Notes: generated by a model from the letters alone, not told the origin. 64,000 nt of DNA from CAVWZH01 sp963765285 (GCA_963765285.1 CAVXVR010000004.1:806001-870000), one strand, 5' to 3'. Positions 8,523-18,521 are shown, counted from the first letter of the stretch. Program-made: numbers and translations.

Positions 8523-11500
8523 TCACTGGCCCGTGCCAGTCACGGCGACATTTTGCGGACTGCCGGGCGCCGTGTGGTTGACTGTGACGGCTCCCTTAAT
8601 GGTCCCGGTCTTGGTCGGAGTGAAGGTGACGACGAGAGTGCAACTGGAGTTTGCCGCCACGCTCGGGCCACACGGAGCCGGGCCCCCGGGCTGGGCCGTG
8701 AAATCTCCGCTTGCGGCCACGCCGGTCATGCTCAAAGTCACGGTTTGAGTATTCTTCAATGTAAGGGTCTGCGGGCTGCTGGTCACACCCGTGTTCTGAG
8801 CGGGAAATGACAGAGTGGTGGGCGAGAGAACGACCGGCTGCACGCCCGTTCCGGTCACATCGTAGACCAGAGGACTGATCGCGCCGCTATTGGCGACGGC
8901 TACGCCGCCGCGAATGACGCCGGTACTCAAAGGAGTGAAGCTTACGGAGAAAGTGCACGTCCCATGCGCCGCGAGCGATCCTCCGCAGGGCGACGCGCCG
9001 CTGGGCGTGGCAGAGAAATCACCGAACGCAGTGACGGAGTTCAAAGTGACCGGCAAAGCGCTCTTGTTCGTCACCGTGACAGTTTTGGGCGCACTCGCCA
9101 CTTCTGTTGCCTGATCGCCGAAGCTTGAGCTGGCTGGCGAGAACTGCAAGATGGGCGACGTGCTGCCACTGCCGTTGCCGGTCATGCTGACGGTCTGCGT
9201 CGCGCCCGACACAGTGAGCGAGCCCCAGACACTTCCCTTTTGCAGCGGAACGAAACTCACTGCGATCGTACAAGCGGCATTTGCTGCCAGGCTGGAGCCG
9301 CATCCATTGCTAGCTCCGGCAGTCGCCGTGAAGTCCGGAGTGGAACTGTAAGTAAGACTGGTAGTGGAAGAAGTGTTGTTCGTCACCGTGACGGTAAGCG
9401 CTGCGCTCGTCGCGCCCACCGGAACGGAGCCGAATCCCAGGGTCAAGGGAGTAATCGCAACCGGCAGAACCCCAGTCCCGCTAAGCGGGATTGTTTGCGG
9501 GTGAATCTGCGGCATTGTCGTAAATACTTAACGCACCCGAAATGGTTCCCGCCACCGACGGCGTGAGTTGCACAGTAATTGTGCAACTCGCCTTCGCCGC
9601 CACTGTTGTACCACATGAGCTGGACGGAGTGAAGTTACCGCTGGCCACAATCGAGGAGATGGTCAAAGTGCTTGTGGCGCTTGAATTAGTCAGGGTGACC
9701 GAGTGTGCGGTCGAGGTTACGCCGACCACGACTTTACCGAATCCGAGAGACGCAGGTTTCACACTGACCACCGGGGGCGGAGGCGGACTCGAATAAGTAA
9801 AAGCGTTGCTGAGCACGTTGCTCGTCCCCGTCGAGGTGGTAACACTTACGCCGACGGCTCCGGCCGCGCCGGCCGGGGTGCTCGCCGTAATCTGGGTGCT
9901 GCTGAGGACAGATACATTCGTGGCATTGTTGCTTCCGAAGGCCACCTGCGCCCCGGAGATAAAATTCGTGCCCGTGATTGTGACCGGTGTGCCGCCCGCC
10001 ACCGGACCCGATGTGGGAGATACGGACGAAACGGTCGGCAAGCCAGTGTACGTAAATGCGTTGGCGAGCACGTTGCTCGTGCCGGCTGAAGTGGTGACGC
10101 TGACCCCGACCGCGCCTACCACGCCGGCCGGAGTTTTCGCCGTGATCTGGGTGCCGCTCAGGACAGATACATTCGTGGCATTGTTGCTTCCGAAGGCCAC
10201 CTGCGCCCCGGAGATAAAATTCGTGCCCGTGATTGTGACCGGCGTGCCGCCCGCCACTGGACCTGTGTTGGGCGACACCGAGGAGACGGTAGGCGGCGGG
10301 CTGCCTGAGGTTTGCACCGGCTTCACGGCGATGGCCTGCATAATCCATGCCCCGGCAGGACTTAACAGGAGCGCTGGCGGCATAGGCGCCGGTGAGCGGC
10401 GCGCCTTCATCTTCTACGATGCTGCCATCCGGGGCGGTGATCATGCGCGAGGTGAATCCGCTGCCCGCGCCGGTAGTGGTGGTCAGAACATCATTGGCAG
10501 CGACGATGACGTCGTTGCCGTAAGGGTGGTGACGGTGGCCGTTGTATTCGCGTCCGTGTCTGTCCCCGTAGCGACCGCGTCGACGGGGTTATTCGGGTCG
10601 GCACCGGCGTATTCGATTATCCTGATGTCCGGAAATGGGGCTGCCGGCTGAACCGCACTTTTACGCTGTTTGCTCCAGCGGCGGCAGCGGATGTTTTTCG
10701 CGTAGTAGATAGCCTGCGTTCCGATTGCGGGCATTACAGTTGGACCGACTGCGAGCGGCGGTACGGATTGCCCTTTGTATCGGTGACACCGCCGGCCGGG
10801 AGGGTGGTTGTGCGTCGTTCCATGCCACCACGACGATATTGAGATCGCCAGCCAGTTGGGCTTGCGGGAAGGGCACGGTGACGGTGTTCTGTGTCGTGGA
10901 TGGATCGGCATACGTGCCTTGCACGAACGCGATGCTGGCCCCGCCGCCACCAGAAATGACGTAGTTCGCGCTCGTGACCGGGCTGCTGCGAAAACCCCCG
11001 CCGACCGCCATGGCGCTCAGTGTTTCCGTGGCGTTGATAACGATCTGTCCGGTGTAGATTTTCGATGCAGTCGTGGGCGTGGTGCCATCCGTGGTGTAGT
11101 ACACGGTCGTGCCTGGCGTCCATTCGGAAATCGTGACCGAAATCGGCGCATTGTAGCTGCCGCCAGGCAAGTTGAACGACGGAGCAGCAGCCTGTGGGAG
11201 GAAGTCAATAAGCCATACACCGCGATCGACGACTTGGGTACCGACGTAAGCCTTGCCGCTCGCGATTGTGGGCGTGGCAAACTTGACGGCTCTCCCCGCC
11301 ACATCGGAGGCATTCTGGCTACTGTTGTAAAGTTCGCTGGCCACGTTGGTCGCATCGTAGGCATGCAATACCGCATTCCCCGAACTCGCCTTTTCAATGG
11401 CCCATACGATGCCCTGGCTTGCTCCGTTAGCTGTAATAGACGGGCTCGCTCCAGGATACCCATAAAGCTTCGGGAGACTGCGTGACATCCGGCTGAAGTT

Positions 11501-12842
11501 GACGGCAGTCCCGTTGCTGAAAGTGAACATTTTCAGACCGTCTTTGACGCCGATGAAATACACTCGCCCTTGCCAGTAGGCCGCCGATCCAAAGCAGTTC
11601 GCCACATAGGCCGTACCGAGATGGGTTGACGCCGGTTGTTCCTCCCCACAACGTTCAGCAGCTCCTGGATGATCTGGGTGTCGCCGGGGAATTGAAGTGT
11701 CCCAGATTGTCGCGGTCGAGCACGTAGAGGGCGCCGTTCTTGCCGCAGCCAATCATGATGTGAGGATGTTGCGTGGTGCCAGCGCTGTCGGGCAGCAAGG
11801 TGACAGAGCCAGAAGAAACATCGAGGTCGGCGCCGTCGAGGTTCTGTTGATTGTAGGGCGCGAAGTAATCCGCCACCGCGAGGGTGGGCGTGGTCAGTCT
11901 CAGAAAGGCGTCTCCGAAGTTGCTGGCGCCGTCAAACGCGCCGTTCCCGGTGGAGAAGAAAGAGATTTCCCGCGGAGTCGGAGGCCAGACCACCCCCATG
12001 CATCCAGACTGCTCCCCGTGGCCTTCGGTGCCGTTTGGAGATGACGAAAAAGCCCCGATCTGGGAGAGCGTGGTTTTGTCGTAACCAAAGATCCAGCCGT
12101 GCCAGACGTCATCGTCACCCGCGGATCCGAATCCGATGTAAATTCCGTTGTTGACCAGCGCGAGACCCGGACGCTGCAAGGAGTAATGAGGGCTGAAAAC
12201 CAGGTTGCCGCCGCTGTTGGGACTTCCGGTTCCCGGCACTTGGCCCTGGACTGACCACTGGGCTGCCACTTCGTTCCGCGCCCGTCGTCATATCCAGTGC
12301 GTGGAACCGATACAGATAGTTCGTTGTGCCTACCCGAGATTTCCTTGGTCTTCGCTACGACGTAGAGCGTGTTGGTGGTCGGGTCGATGACCGGCGTGCT
12401 GAGGATGCCGATTTCCGGAGAGATGTCGGTGGACGTTTCATACTCATCCTGCGGTTAACAATGAAGAGCAGGTCCAGCCGCTCGGGCAGCCCAAGGCCGC
12501 CAGGCTCACTTGCCACAAGGGCTGCAAGGTCAGGCCATCCGCGTCGTAGGCGTAGACGACTGTCGTGCATGGTGGCGACATAGACTGACGTTATGCGTGC
12601 CTTTGCCCGGGATGGCCACATTGGCGGCGTAGAGCGGTTGCGCGTCGACTGCGCCATCGGTCGGCAGATTGAAAAACTTGCCGAAATTGCCTGGGCTCAC
12701 ACTGCTCAATGTGAGGATGGTCTCGCTCGCATTCAGCCCGTCGCGCGCCGAGTCATTGCCTTGGGTTAAGACCTGCAACTTGGGCATGGCCCGCTCGGCA
12801 GAACAGCAGGATGAGCAGCAGAAAAGGACTGCTAAGTTTCAT
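8523..12842 (-). pseudogene. Secreted PQQ-propeller-like / CHB_HEX / TIG / ASH mosaic protein, multiply frameshifted
   Basis: Read across frames on the minus strand this is one protein of about 1,440 residues. The ATG at 12842 starts a signal peptide (MKLSSPFLLLILLFC). A propeller region follows: TDGAVDAQPLYAANV, IPGKGTHNV and ILSTPVIDPTTNTLYVV near 12.4-12.7 kb, then FSTGNGAFD and LYVLDRDNLGHF to about 11.2 kb. This is the acidobacterial pyrrolo-quinoline-quinone-like secreted family. After it come a CHB_HEX_C-type module (VYYTTDGTTPTTASKIY), a ~200-residue module with LNIVVVAWNDA and AIYYAKNI (about 10,955-10,310), two IPT/TIG domains (9,790-10,300) and about four ASH/choice-of-anchor D repeats to the stop at 8523. 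Frames change near 12,780, 12,600, 12,480, 12,250, 11,680, 10,800, 10,680, 10,400 and 9,505. Function is unknown; an extracellular binding scaffold is plausible. Confidence 0.7.
9806..10300 (-). repeat. Direct nucleotide repeat encoding two IPT/TIG domains
   Basis: Two adjacent units about 254 bases apart are nearly identical. A stretch of more than 80 bases beginning with GGACAGATACATTCGTGGCA occurs from about 9906 and again from about 10160. Each encodes one IPT/TIG immunoglobulin-like domain (GGTPVTITGTNFISGAQVAF). The near identity at the DNA level indicates a recent duplication or gene conversion. Confidence 0.8.
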
Positions 12843-13122
12843 CGACACCCAGGGCGGGAAAGCGGGACATAGGTACTCCTATATGATTTGCTGCACCGGG
12901 GGGCTGTACAGGTCTAATCGAGGGCGTCAGACGGGAAAGCGTCTGACGAAGCCTGATTTTACAAGGGCTTGGCCCGTCCACAAGCAGAAAACTCTCCGGT
13001 TGCGGGGGCAACGGTTGACTATCGTCGGGGGTCTAAGGCGTTTATTATCAATTCTCTACGATGGCCACTTGCGAGCTTGCACCAGCCGACCGGGGCGTCG
13101 CCCCTAGTATCTCGAGGAACTT
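12843..13122. promoter_or_regulatory. Divergent intergenic region with a 9-bp hairpin
   Basis: This 280-base gap separates the divergently transcribed 8523-12842 gene and the small gene starting at 13123, so it should hold both promoters. Its clearest element is a perfect inverted repeat, CGTCAGACG (12925-12933) and CGTCTGACG (12940-12948), with a 6-base GGAAAG loop. It could be an operator or a leader hairpin. A TTGACT (13015-13020) is present, but no well-spaced -10 box accompanies it. Confidence 0.4.
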
Positions 13123-13623
13123 ATGAGAAAAATATGGTTCGGGATAATTCTTGCTGTCGCTCTGGCTCTTCCGGCGGTCGCCCAGGAAAGGTCAAAGAGC
13201 GAAGCAAGTAACCCCCGAAGAGGATAGGCCGGCCTCAGATGCCCACAGCTTTGTGGAGTTGTTCAGCAAACTGGAGCGCGACCTGGAAGTGGCTGCGCAG
13301 TCCAAAGCTCAGGTTTCTCTCGAGGCGCTGGTCGCTCCCGAATTTATCGAGCGCTCAGCGGTTCGACCCGAACTGTCGGTCCCCAGAAGCGAATGGATGG
13401 GAAGAGTGCTTCCGGCTTACAGGCTCGATCCCGTTGGCATTCGCTCCATGGTAATCCGCGCGTTTCTAGGGAACGCGATCGTCAGCTTTGTACAAAAGCA
13501 GGCGGCCGGGGGCCTGGGGTAGCCGGAACCCGAGAGTACTTTATCGTCGATCTCTGGGTGGTCAACCAAGGCAAGTGGCAGTTGGCGTCGCGATTTGTGT
13601 CACCGGTGGGGGCTGCGCATTGA
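13123..13623 (+). CDS. Exported NTF2-like (SnoaL/DUF4440-type) protein, frameshifted
   Basis: The ATG at 13123 opens a clear signal peptide (IILAVALALPAVAQ, cleavage after AQ about residue 22). The first frame ends at 13227. Moving one frame gives FVELFSKLERDLEVAAQ and SMVIRAFLGNAIVSFVQKQ, and a second shift near 13505 gives REYFIVDLWVVNQGKWQLAS, ending at 13623. The order of helices followed by strands with a terminal VDLWV..GKWQLASR is typical of small secreted NTF2-like proteins, which have a cone-shaped ligand pocket. About 165 residues, normal for the family. Two single-base indels, near 13190 and 13505, break it. Ligand and role are unknown. Confidence 0.6.
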
Positions 13624-13925
13624 GGTTAAGCCATGCTCAGAAGCCTCTCGGGCTTGCGCGCCTTGGCAAACTCTTCGGGGCCATTCCGGGAGACCGCATT
13701 CCGAACCAGCCCAACGAAATTTTTCTTCGGTTGCGCTTTTCCTCCACAAACGACCCTGCTAAACTGCTCGCTCGCAAAAGGATACACAAGTGACTTTTTG
13801 GGCGGTCTGAACCTTGCCAAAGGCCGTCCAGTCACAGGTTACCGAGGTATCGGGTCCCGAGTACACCCGGATGCTGGCTCTCGGTTCTCTAGAAAGCTCT
13901 GGGGCGACATCCGACAATTGTATCC
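13624..13925. other. Intergenic stretch without a supported gene
   Basis: These 302 bases separate the NTF2-like gene and the ASH lipoprotein gene. A 69-codon minus-strand reading frame (13626-13835) exists but has no recognisable domain, start signal or composition support. I see no tRNA, terminator or repeat. The promoter of the downstream lipoprotein should lie here but no convincing boxes stand out. Confidence 0.5.
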
Positions 13926-14936
13926 ATGGAACGCTGGCTTACTCGAAGATTGACCCACACCCTGGCGGCGGGAGCCCTGTCTCTGCTGCTGATCGCGATG
14001 ACCGCCTGTCAGGGCGTAAGTACGGGAAAGGCCCATACCTCCGATAACGGTGGTGGGCCGGGACAGTTGACGGTGTCTTCCTCAAGCGTCAACTTTGGCA
14101 GCATTCAAGTCGGAAGCAAGCTGAATCAGTCGGTCAACCTCACCAATCTTGGGACTACAAGTGTCACGGTGTCAGCGGCGACCGTCTCTGGCGCCAGCTT
14201 CACCATGGGCGCAGTAGGTGTGCCGATGACAGTTGCGGCCGGACAGAGCCAGACACTCACCATGACGTTTACTCCGAAGGCGGCGGGCCCTGCGAGCGGG
14301 ACTTTAGCGGTTACCAGTAACGCGTCGAATGGGACGATCAACGTTGCGCTCTCCGGAACAGGAACCACCGCCCCAGCCCCAAGTCAGTTGAGCGTCTCAC
14401 CGGCTTCGATTAATTTCGGCAATCAGGCGGTAGGGAGCATGCAGACCCAAACCGGGATGCTGAGTGCCAGCAATGCCAGCGTAACGATTACCTCTGCGGC
14501 TTGGAGTGGGCAGGGTTATGCGGTGAGCGGCATTACTTTCCCGTTTACCCTGGCGGCTGGAACGAGTGTCAACTATACCGTCAGCTTCACGCCGCAAACC
14601 GCGGGCGGCTCGCCCGGCACGATCTCATTCGTCAGTGATGCTTCGAATTCTCCCTCAACCCAGACCTGGGGCGGGAACCGGCACCCAAGCCAGCACTCAC
14701 ACCGTCGCTCTGTCCTGGAATGCCAACGCTTCCGGCATAACCGGCTTTAACATCTACCGCCGGATCGCTACCGACCGGGCGTGTACACGAAACTGAATTC
14801 TTCTCTCTTGCCGGATGCGAGCTATACCGACGCCAGCGTGCTAAGCGGAACGACGTACTCGTACGTGGCAACTGAAGTCGATACCAACGATATGGAAAGC
14901 ACATTCTCGAACGAAGCGACCGCTGCCATTCCCTGA
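13926..14936 (+). CDS. ASH / choice-of-anchor D - FN3 lipoprotein, frameshifted
   Basis: The ATG at 13926 starts a lipoprotein signal (ALSLLLIAMTACQG) with the lipid-bearing cysteine at residue 28, so this paralogue is predicted to be membrane anchored, unlike the others. Two ASH repeats follow (SSVNFGSIQVGSKLNQ; ASINFGNQAVGSMQTQ). The frame shifts near 14670 into HTVALSWNANASGITGFNIY, and again near 14770 (one extra A) into YTKLNSSLLPDASYTD, completing an FN3 domain that ends at the TGA at 14934-14936. Reconstructed length is about 336 residues. It has the same two-ASH plus FN3 layout as 7504-8455. Surface location is supported by the lipobox; function is unknown. Confidence 0.75.
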
Positions 14937-15286
14937 TAGCGGCATTTTCCACGATAACCGTCAGACGCGCTTAAAACCCCGGGTCTTTGTTTCCCGAATT
15001 GGGAACATTTCACGGCCTTTTCGCCGCTCGAAAACCCCGACCGCCCCAAGCACCTTCAGGGACAATTCCGATGCCCCCTACGCCCTCTGGGAGGGCCTGA
15101 GAGCGCCTTCTGTGGGGCGAGCCGAGCCTGCGCCTCAATCTAGCGCGGGCAGGCACCAGCGGTAATGTCTTGCAAGACCTAAAGTAATCATTTTCAAGCG
15201 GTTACTGGCACCGAAGAGCCATTTCTCTTTGCACCCCCAGATGCGAAAGTACCTGTACGGTTGGCCACGGGGAGATTCACTTAAGT
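14937..15286. other. Intergenic stretch with a small hairpin
   Basis: These 350 bases carry no supported gene. A perfect 6-bp hairpin, GCCCTC (15082-15087), TGG loop, GAGGGC (15091-15096), is visible but lacks a T-tract. The downstream small exported protein should be transcribed from within this stretch; no clear promoter boxes are evident. Confidence 0.45.
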
Positions 15287-15778
15287 CATGCAGACAGCCA
15301 AGCTGAGCGCGGGAATCAAGTGCTGGACGGCGGCCTTGCTGTTCTTACGGCCGGTTGCGCATTTGCTCAGACGCAGGCGACACCTTTCGCCATGCTGCGA
15401 CCAATGGCCCTGGCACCTGTCCCGGTCGCGGTCGCGAAGCCAGTTTTTGCCGCCAAGCTGCCTGAGGCACCGAGCCACAAGTTTTGGGACGGGCAGAATC
15501 GAATTTTGTTTGCCGGTGTTGCCGCGTCGGCTGCTGCAGATTTTGCGGTGACTCGCGCAAACCTCCAGAACGGCGGCCAGGAACTCAATCCAGTGACTCG
15601 CGTTTTCAGCGGCAGCACGGCTGGACTCGCAGTGAATTTCGCCGGTGAAACGGCCGGAGTAATCGGCCTTAGCTACCTGTTCCACAAAACCGGACACCAC
15701 AAGCTTGAGCGCTTCGTTTCGATGGCCGATATTGGGGCTTCGGGTACTGCGGTCGCTTACGGACTAGCGCACCGTTAA
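15287..15778 (+). CDS. Small exported protein of unknown function, frameshifted in the signal peptide
   Basis: The ATG at 15287 gives MQTAKLSAGIKCWTAALLFL. A missing base near 15349 then moves the frame into TAGCAFAQTQATPF, which together form a convincing signal peptide cleaved after AFAQ. The mature part, about 130 residues, contains KFWDGQNRILFAGVAASAAA and a C-terminal region with GLSYLFHKTGHHKLERF, with two moderately hydrophobic segments. A start at the GTG at 15320 would avoid the frameshift but gives a poor signal. I do not recognise a named domain; the pattern resembles short exported acidobacterial hypothetical proteins. It converges with rfbC, whose open frame overlaps its 3' end by about 110 bases. 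Confidence 0.6.
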   Translation, partial: HADSQAERGNQVLDGGLAVLTAGCAFAQTQATPFAMLRPMALAPVPVAVAKPVFAAKLPEAPSHKFWDGQNRILFAGVAASAAADFAVTRANLQNGGQELNPVTRVFSGSTAGLAVNFAGETAGVIGLSYLFHKTGHHKLERFVSMADIGASGTAVAYGLAHR

Positions 15779-16352
15779 GATCAGCTTCACTTTTTGGTCT
15801 TGTGCCGGTCAGTCGAACTTCTCTGCCTGTCGCGAATGCAAGTCCACGTTGATCCTTCGCGGAAATGACCGGCTCCTCGCGTAGTTGCCAATCAATCTTC
15901 AGGTCAGGATCGTTCCAGGAGATGGTGCGTTCGGAAGCGGGATCGTAGAAATCCGTGGTCTTGTAGAGCACATGTGCATTCTCGGACAGGACGACGAATC
16001 CGTGAGCCAGGCCGCGGGGAATCCAGAGCATGCGTTTGTTTTCGCCGGAAAGCTTAACACCATGCCACTTTGCGAAGGCCGGCGAACTGCGCCTCAGGTC
16101 CACGGCCACATCGAAGATCTCCCCGCAGACGACACGTATCAGCTTCCCTTGCGGACGGGATATCTGATAATGCAATCCCCGCAAAACGTTGCGAGCGGAG
16201 AACGAGTGATTGTCCTGAACAAACTCATCCTTTATGCCGGCTCTCGTCATCTCCTGTTGGTTGTAGCTCTCGAGGAAAAATCCCCGCTCGTCGCCAAACA
16301 CCTGGGGTTCAAGCACGAGCACGCCTGGGATGGGTGTCTCGACGGTTTTCAT
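15669..16352 (-). CDS. rfbC: dTDP-4-dehydrorhamnose 3,5-epimerase
   Basis: The cupin-fold enzyme epimerises C3 and C5 of dTDP-4-keto-6-deoxyglucose in dTDP-L-rhamnose synthesis. The first ~180 of 227 residues match the family: GDERGFFLESYN, the VLRGLHYQ motif with its catalytic His, PQGKLIRVVCGEIFDVAVD, and WIPRGLAHGFVV. The family usually ends soon after an SAKDQ.GL motif, present here at about residue 178. The extra ~40 residues overlap the opposite-strand gene, and an alternative stop in another frame lies at 15809-15811, so the true 3' end may be near there with a small indel. It lies 35 bases after rfbA and is probably cotranscribed with it. rfbB and rfbD are not in the window. Confidence 0.9.
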   Translation of the reverse strand: MKTVETPIPGVLVLEPQVFGDERGFFLESYNQQEMTRAGIKDEFVQDNHSFSARNVLRGLHYQISRPQGKLIRVVCGEIFDVAVDLRRSSPAFAKWHGVKLSGENKRMLWIPRGLAHGFVVLSENAHVLYKTTDFYDPASERTISWNDPDLKIDWQLREEPVISAKDQRGLAFATGREVRLTGTRPKSEADLNGALVRKRPQYPKPQYRPSKRSAQACGVRFCGTGS

Positions 16353-16387
16353 TGCCTACCCGTTGCTCGCGGTTGCGCAACCATCTC

Positions 16388-17299
16388 CTAGAACACCTTT
16401 TCACGCAGCAGTTGCCGCAGGTACAAGCCGTAGCCGTTGTCCTTCATCGCCGCAGCGGCTTTTTCGACGTGTTCCGCGGTGATGTAACCATAGCGATAAG
16501 CGATTTCCTCCGGGCACGCGACTTTCAACCCCTGGCGAGTCTCGATGGTTTGAATGAACAGGGATGCGTCCAGCATCGCCTGATGTGTGCCGGTATCAAG
16601 CCAGGCCATGCCCCGGCCCATGACCACCACCTCCAGTTGCCGTCGCTTCAGGTATTCACGGTTCACATCTGTGATTTCGAGTTCTCCTCGCGCTGAGGGC
16701 TTAAGACTCTTGGCGATATCGACCACCTGATTGTCGTAAAAATAGAGTCCGGTGACAGCGTAGCGCGATTTGGGAGCCTTGGGTTTTTCTTCCAGGCTGA
16801 GCGCCTTGCCGCTGGCGTCAAACTCGACCACACCATAGCGCTCCGGATCATTCACAGGATAGGCGAACACCAGCGCTCCGGGCGAGCTTCTCCCGGCCTC
16901 CATTACGCTCTTGGCAAGATCATGGCCGTAGAAAATGTTGTCTCCGAGAATCAAAGCGCAACTTGAGGACCCGATGAATTCCTGGCCGACCAGAAAGGCC
17001 TGGGCAATGCCTTCGGGTTTGGCCTGCACTGCATAGTGAAAGCTCACCCCAAAACGCTCTCCGTCGCCCAGCAAGTGCTCGAACTTCGGTGCATCGTGCG
17101 GCGTGGAAATAATCAGGATGTCGCGAATGCCGCCCAGCATGAGCGTGGAGAGCGGGTAGTAGATCATGGGCTTGTCGTAGATGGGAAGCAGGCTTTTCCC
17201 GACAGCCTGGGTTACGGGATAAAGCCGGGTGCCCGATCCGCCCGCGAGAATAATGCCCTTACGCGGCGATGCCTGATTGACTCTGGGAGTTGAGGACAT
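16388..17299 (-). CDS. rfbA: Glucose-1-phosphate thymidylyltransferase
   Basis: Joins dTTP and glucose-1-phosphate to give dTDP-glucose, the first step to dTDP-rhamnose and related sugars, in the cytoplasm. The 303-residue product has the nucleotide-binding signature GIILAGGSGTRLYPVT near residue 15, the KSLLPIYDKPMIYYP motif, LILGDNIFYGHDL, EEKP and ELEITDVN. Length matches the family (about 290-300). The start at 17299 leaves a short N-terminal extension of about 14 residues. It precedes rfbC in the same direction. Upstream 300 bases separate it from the exosortase gene, so it may have its own promoter. Confidence 0.96.
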   Translation of the reverse strand: MSSTPRVNQASPRKGIILAGGSGTRLYPVTQAVGKSLLPIYDKPMIYYPLSTLMLGGIRDILIISTPHDAPKFEHLLGDGERFGVSFHYAVQAKPEGIAQAFLVGQEFIGSSSCALILGDNIFYGHDLAKSVMEAGRSSPGALVFAYPVNDPERYGVVEFDASGKALSLEEKPKAPKSRYAVTGLYFYDNQVVDIAKSLKPSARGELEITDVNREYLKRRQLEVVVMGRGMAWLDTGTHQAMLDASLFIQTIETRQGLKVACPEEIAYRYGYITAEHVEKAAAAMKDNGYGLYLRQLLREKVF

Positions 17300-17606
17300 A
17301 GGAGATGCGACGGCAGGCGGCCAACGATCGTCGATTTGGCACCCTACAGAGAGTACCCCATCGCGTTACGTCCCGGTAGTCCTCAGCAGGTTATGCGCAA
17401 GGTGCGTGGGCTGTGCTGCCGAGGCACACTTCGGCATCCGCCGAGTACGCGGCCAGAAAAGACTAGAGGATTGTGGAATGCTTGGAGGAGGATTGAGGAC
17501 TAAGGAGAGTCTGGGACGACATCTCCGATGGGCCGCGGATGGGCCGACTGGAAGGTCTAGAAGAAGATCGAACGGGCAAGGACCGAACTAGGTGATCGAG
17601 AGGTTG
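17300..17606. other. Intergenic stretch upstream of rfbA
   Basis: About 307 bases lie between the end of the exosortase gene and the rfbA start, both on the minus strand. I find no conserved ORF, RNA gene or strong hairpin. It is the expected place for an rfbA promoter, though no confident -35/-10 pair was found. Confidence 0.4.
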
Positions 17607-18509
17607 CTAAAGGTTGGCGGCCGAGCTTTCCGCAGCCCGGGAACGAATCTGGGAAGAGTTCCCGTCACTTCGGGTGTCCTGCAGAAGCCAGGTCAGGAGG
17701 CAGATGATCCCCAGTGCCAGCAGAAAAAATACGATCCCACCGCGATGGTGAAGATCTCCGGAAAGAAAGCCGGGATCCACGCGGGTCGCCAGCATCGACA
17801 AAGTGAAAATGCGGACCGCGTTCTTAAAGACAGAGAGCGGGACTGCCGCGACCACGAGCAGGGCCTGCCGCCACCCGGATCGTAGAAACAAATGTGCCAT
17901 TACCATGGTGGCAACCATCAGCATGAGGCTCGATCGAATGCTGCTGCATTCCTTGGCTACTTCGATATCCACCTCGGGAATGGAAAGCACAACCCCACTG
18001 AGACGGACGGGCACTCCCGCCAGGTCGAAGAAGAAGCGAGTCAACCAAGCTGAGCTGTGCTGGAGCAGGCTCACGATCGAGTCGAGCACGAATGCCGGGA
18101 ACGGAACTAACCACAATAGAAATACAAGAGGAAAAAGGTTCGATCGAAAGGCGTGCGTTCCAAAACAAAAGATGACTGCGCCAATCCACCATGCCACCAC
18201 ACCAAGCATGCTGACCGAAAGAGCAATATCGGGGCGAGTGGACCCGAATTGCCACTTTCCCCATAAGGTGACTAGAGCAGCCACGACCAGGCAGAACGCG
18301 CCCACGCGAACACTCGGCCGAGTCGACTCGTGCCACAACCCCTTCTGCGAGAAGATAAGAGCGAGACTGACCGGCAGAATCAGCAGGATGTGGGTGTACT
18401 CGTCGTTGTGCAACGCCAGCGAGAAAGTTGCGAATAACGCCCGCCCCCAGATGGCTAAAGAGATTGCGCAGAGACCCACGAATAACAAGGATTGTCTGGA
18501 CGTGATCAT
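17607..18509 (-). CDS. Exosortase (archaeosortase/exosortase family transpeptidase)
   Basis: A 300-residue multi-pass inner-membrane protein with about eight hydrophobic segments. The three exosortase catalytic positions are present: Cys188 in VAKECSSIRSS, Arg233 in KNAVRIFTLS, and His254/255 in GDLHHRGGIVFF. Exosortases process proteins with PEP-CTERM-like C-terminal tags and are usually encoded next to exopolysaccharide loci, which fits the region. No EpsI-type partner domain follows, and I see no PEP-CTERM tag on any protein in the window, so its substrates lie elsewhere or use a divergent tag. It starts 12 bases after the stop of the aminotransferase-fold gene, so the two are very likely cotranscribed and functionally linked. 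Confidence 0.9.
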   Translation of the reverse strand: MITSRQSLLFVGLCAISLAIWGRALFATFSLALHNDEYTHILLILPVSLALIFSQKGLWHESTRPSVRVGAFCLVVAALVTLWGKWQFGSTRPDIALSVSMLGVVAWWIGAVIFCFGTHAFRSNLFPLVFLLWLVPFPAFVLDSIVSLLQHSSAWLTRFFFDLAGVPVRLSGVVLSIPEVDIEVAKECSSIRSSLMLMVATMVMAHLFLRSGWRQALLVVAAVPLSVFKNAVRIFTLSMLATRVDPGFLSGDLHHRGGIVFFLLALGIICLLTWLLQDTRSDGNSSQIRSRAAESSAANL

Positions 18510-18521
18510 CGGTGGTGGCGG

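Noticed and set aside
13626..13835. A 69-codon minus-strand frame in an intergenic stretch
   Set aside because: No ribosome binding site, homology cue or composition support; length is expected by chance in GC-rich DNA.
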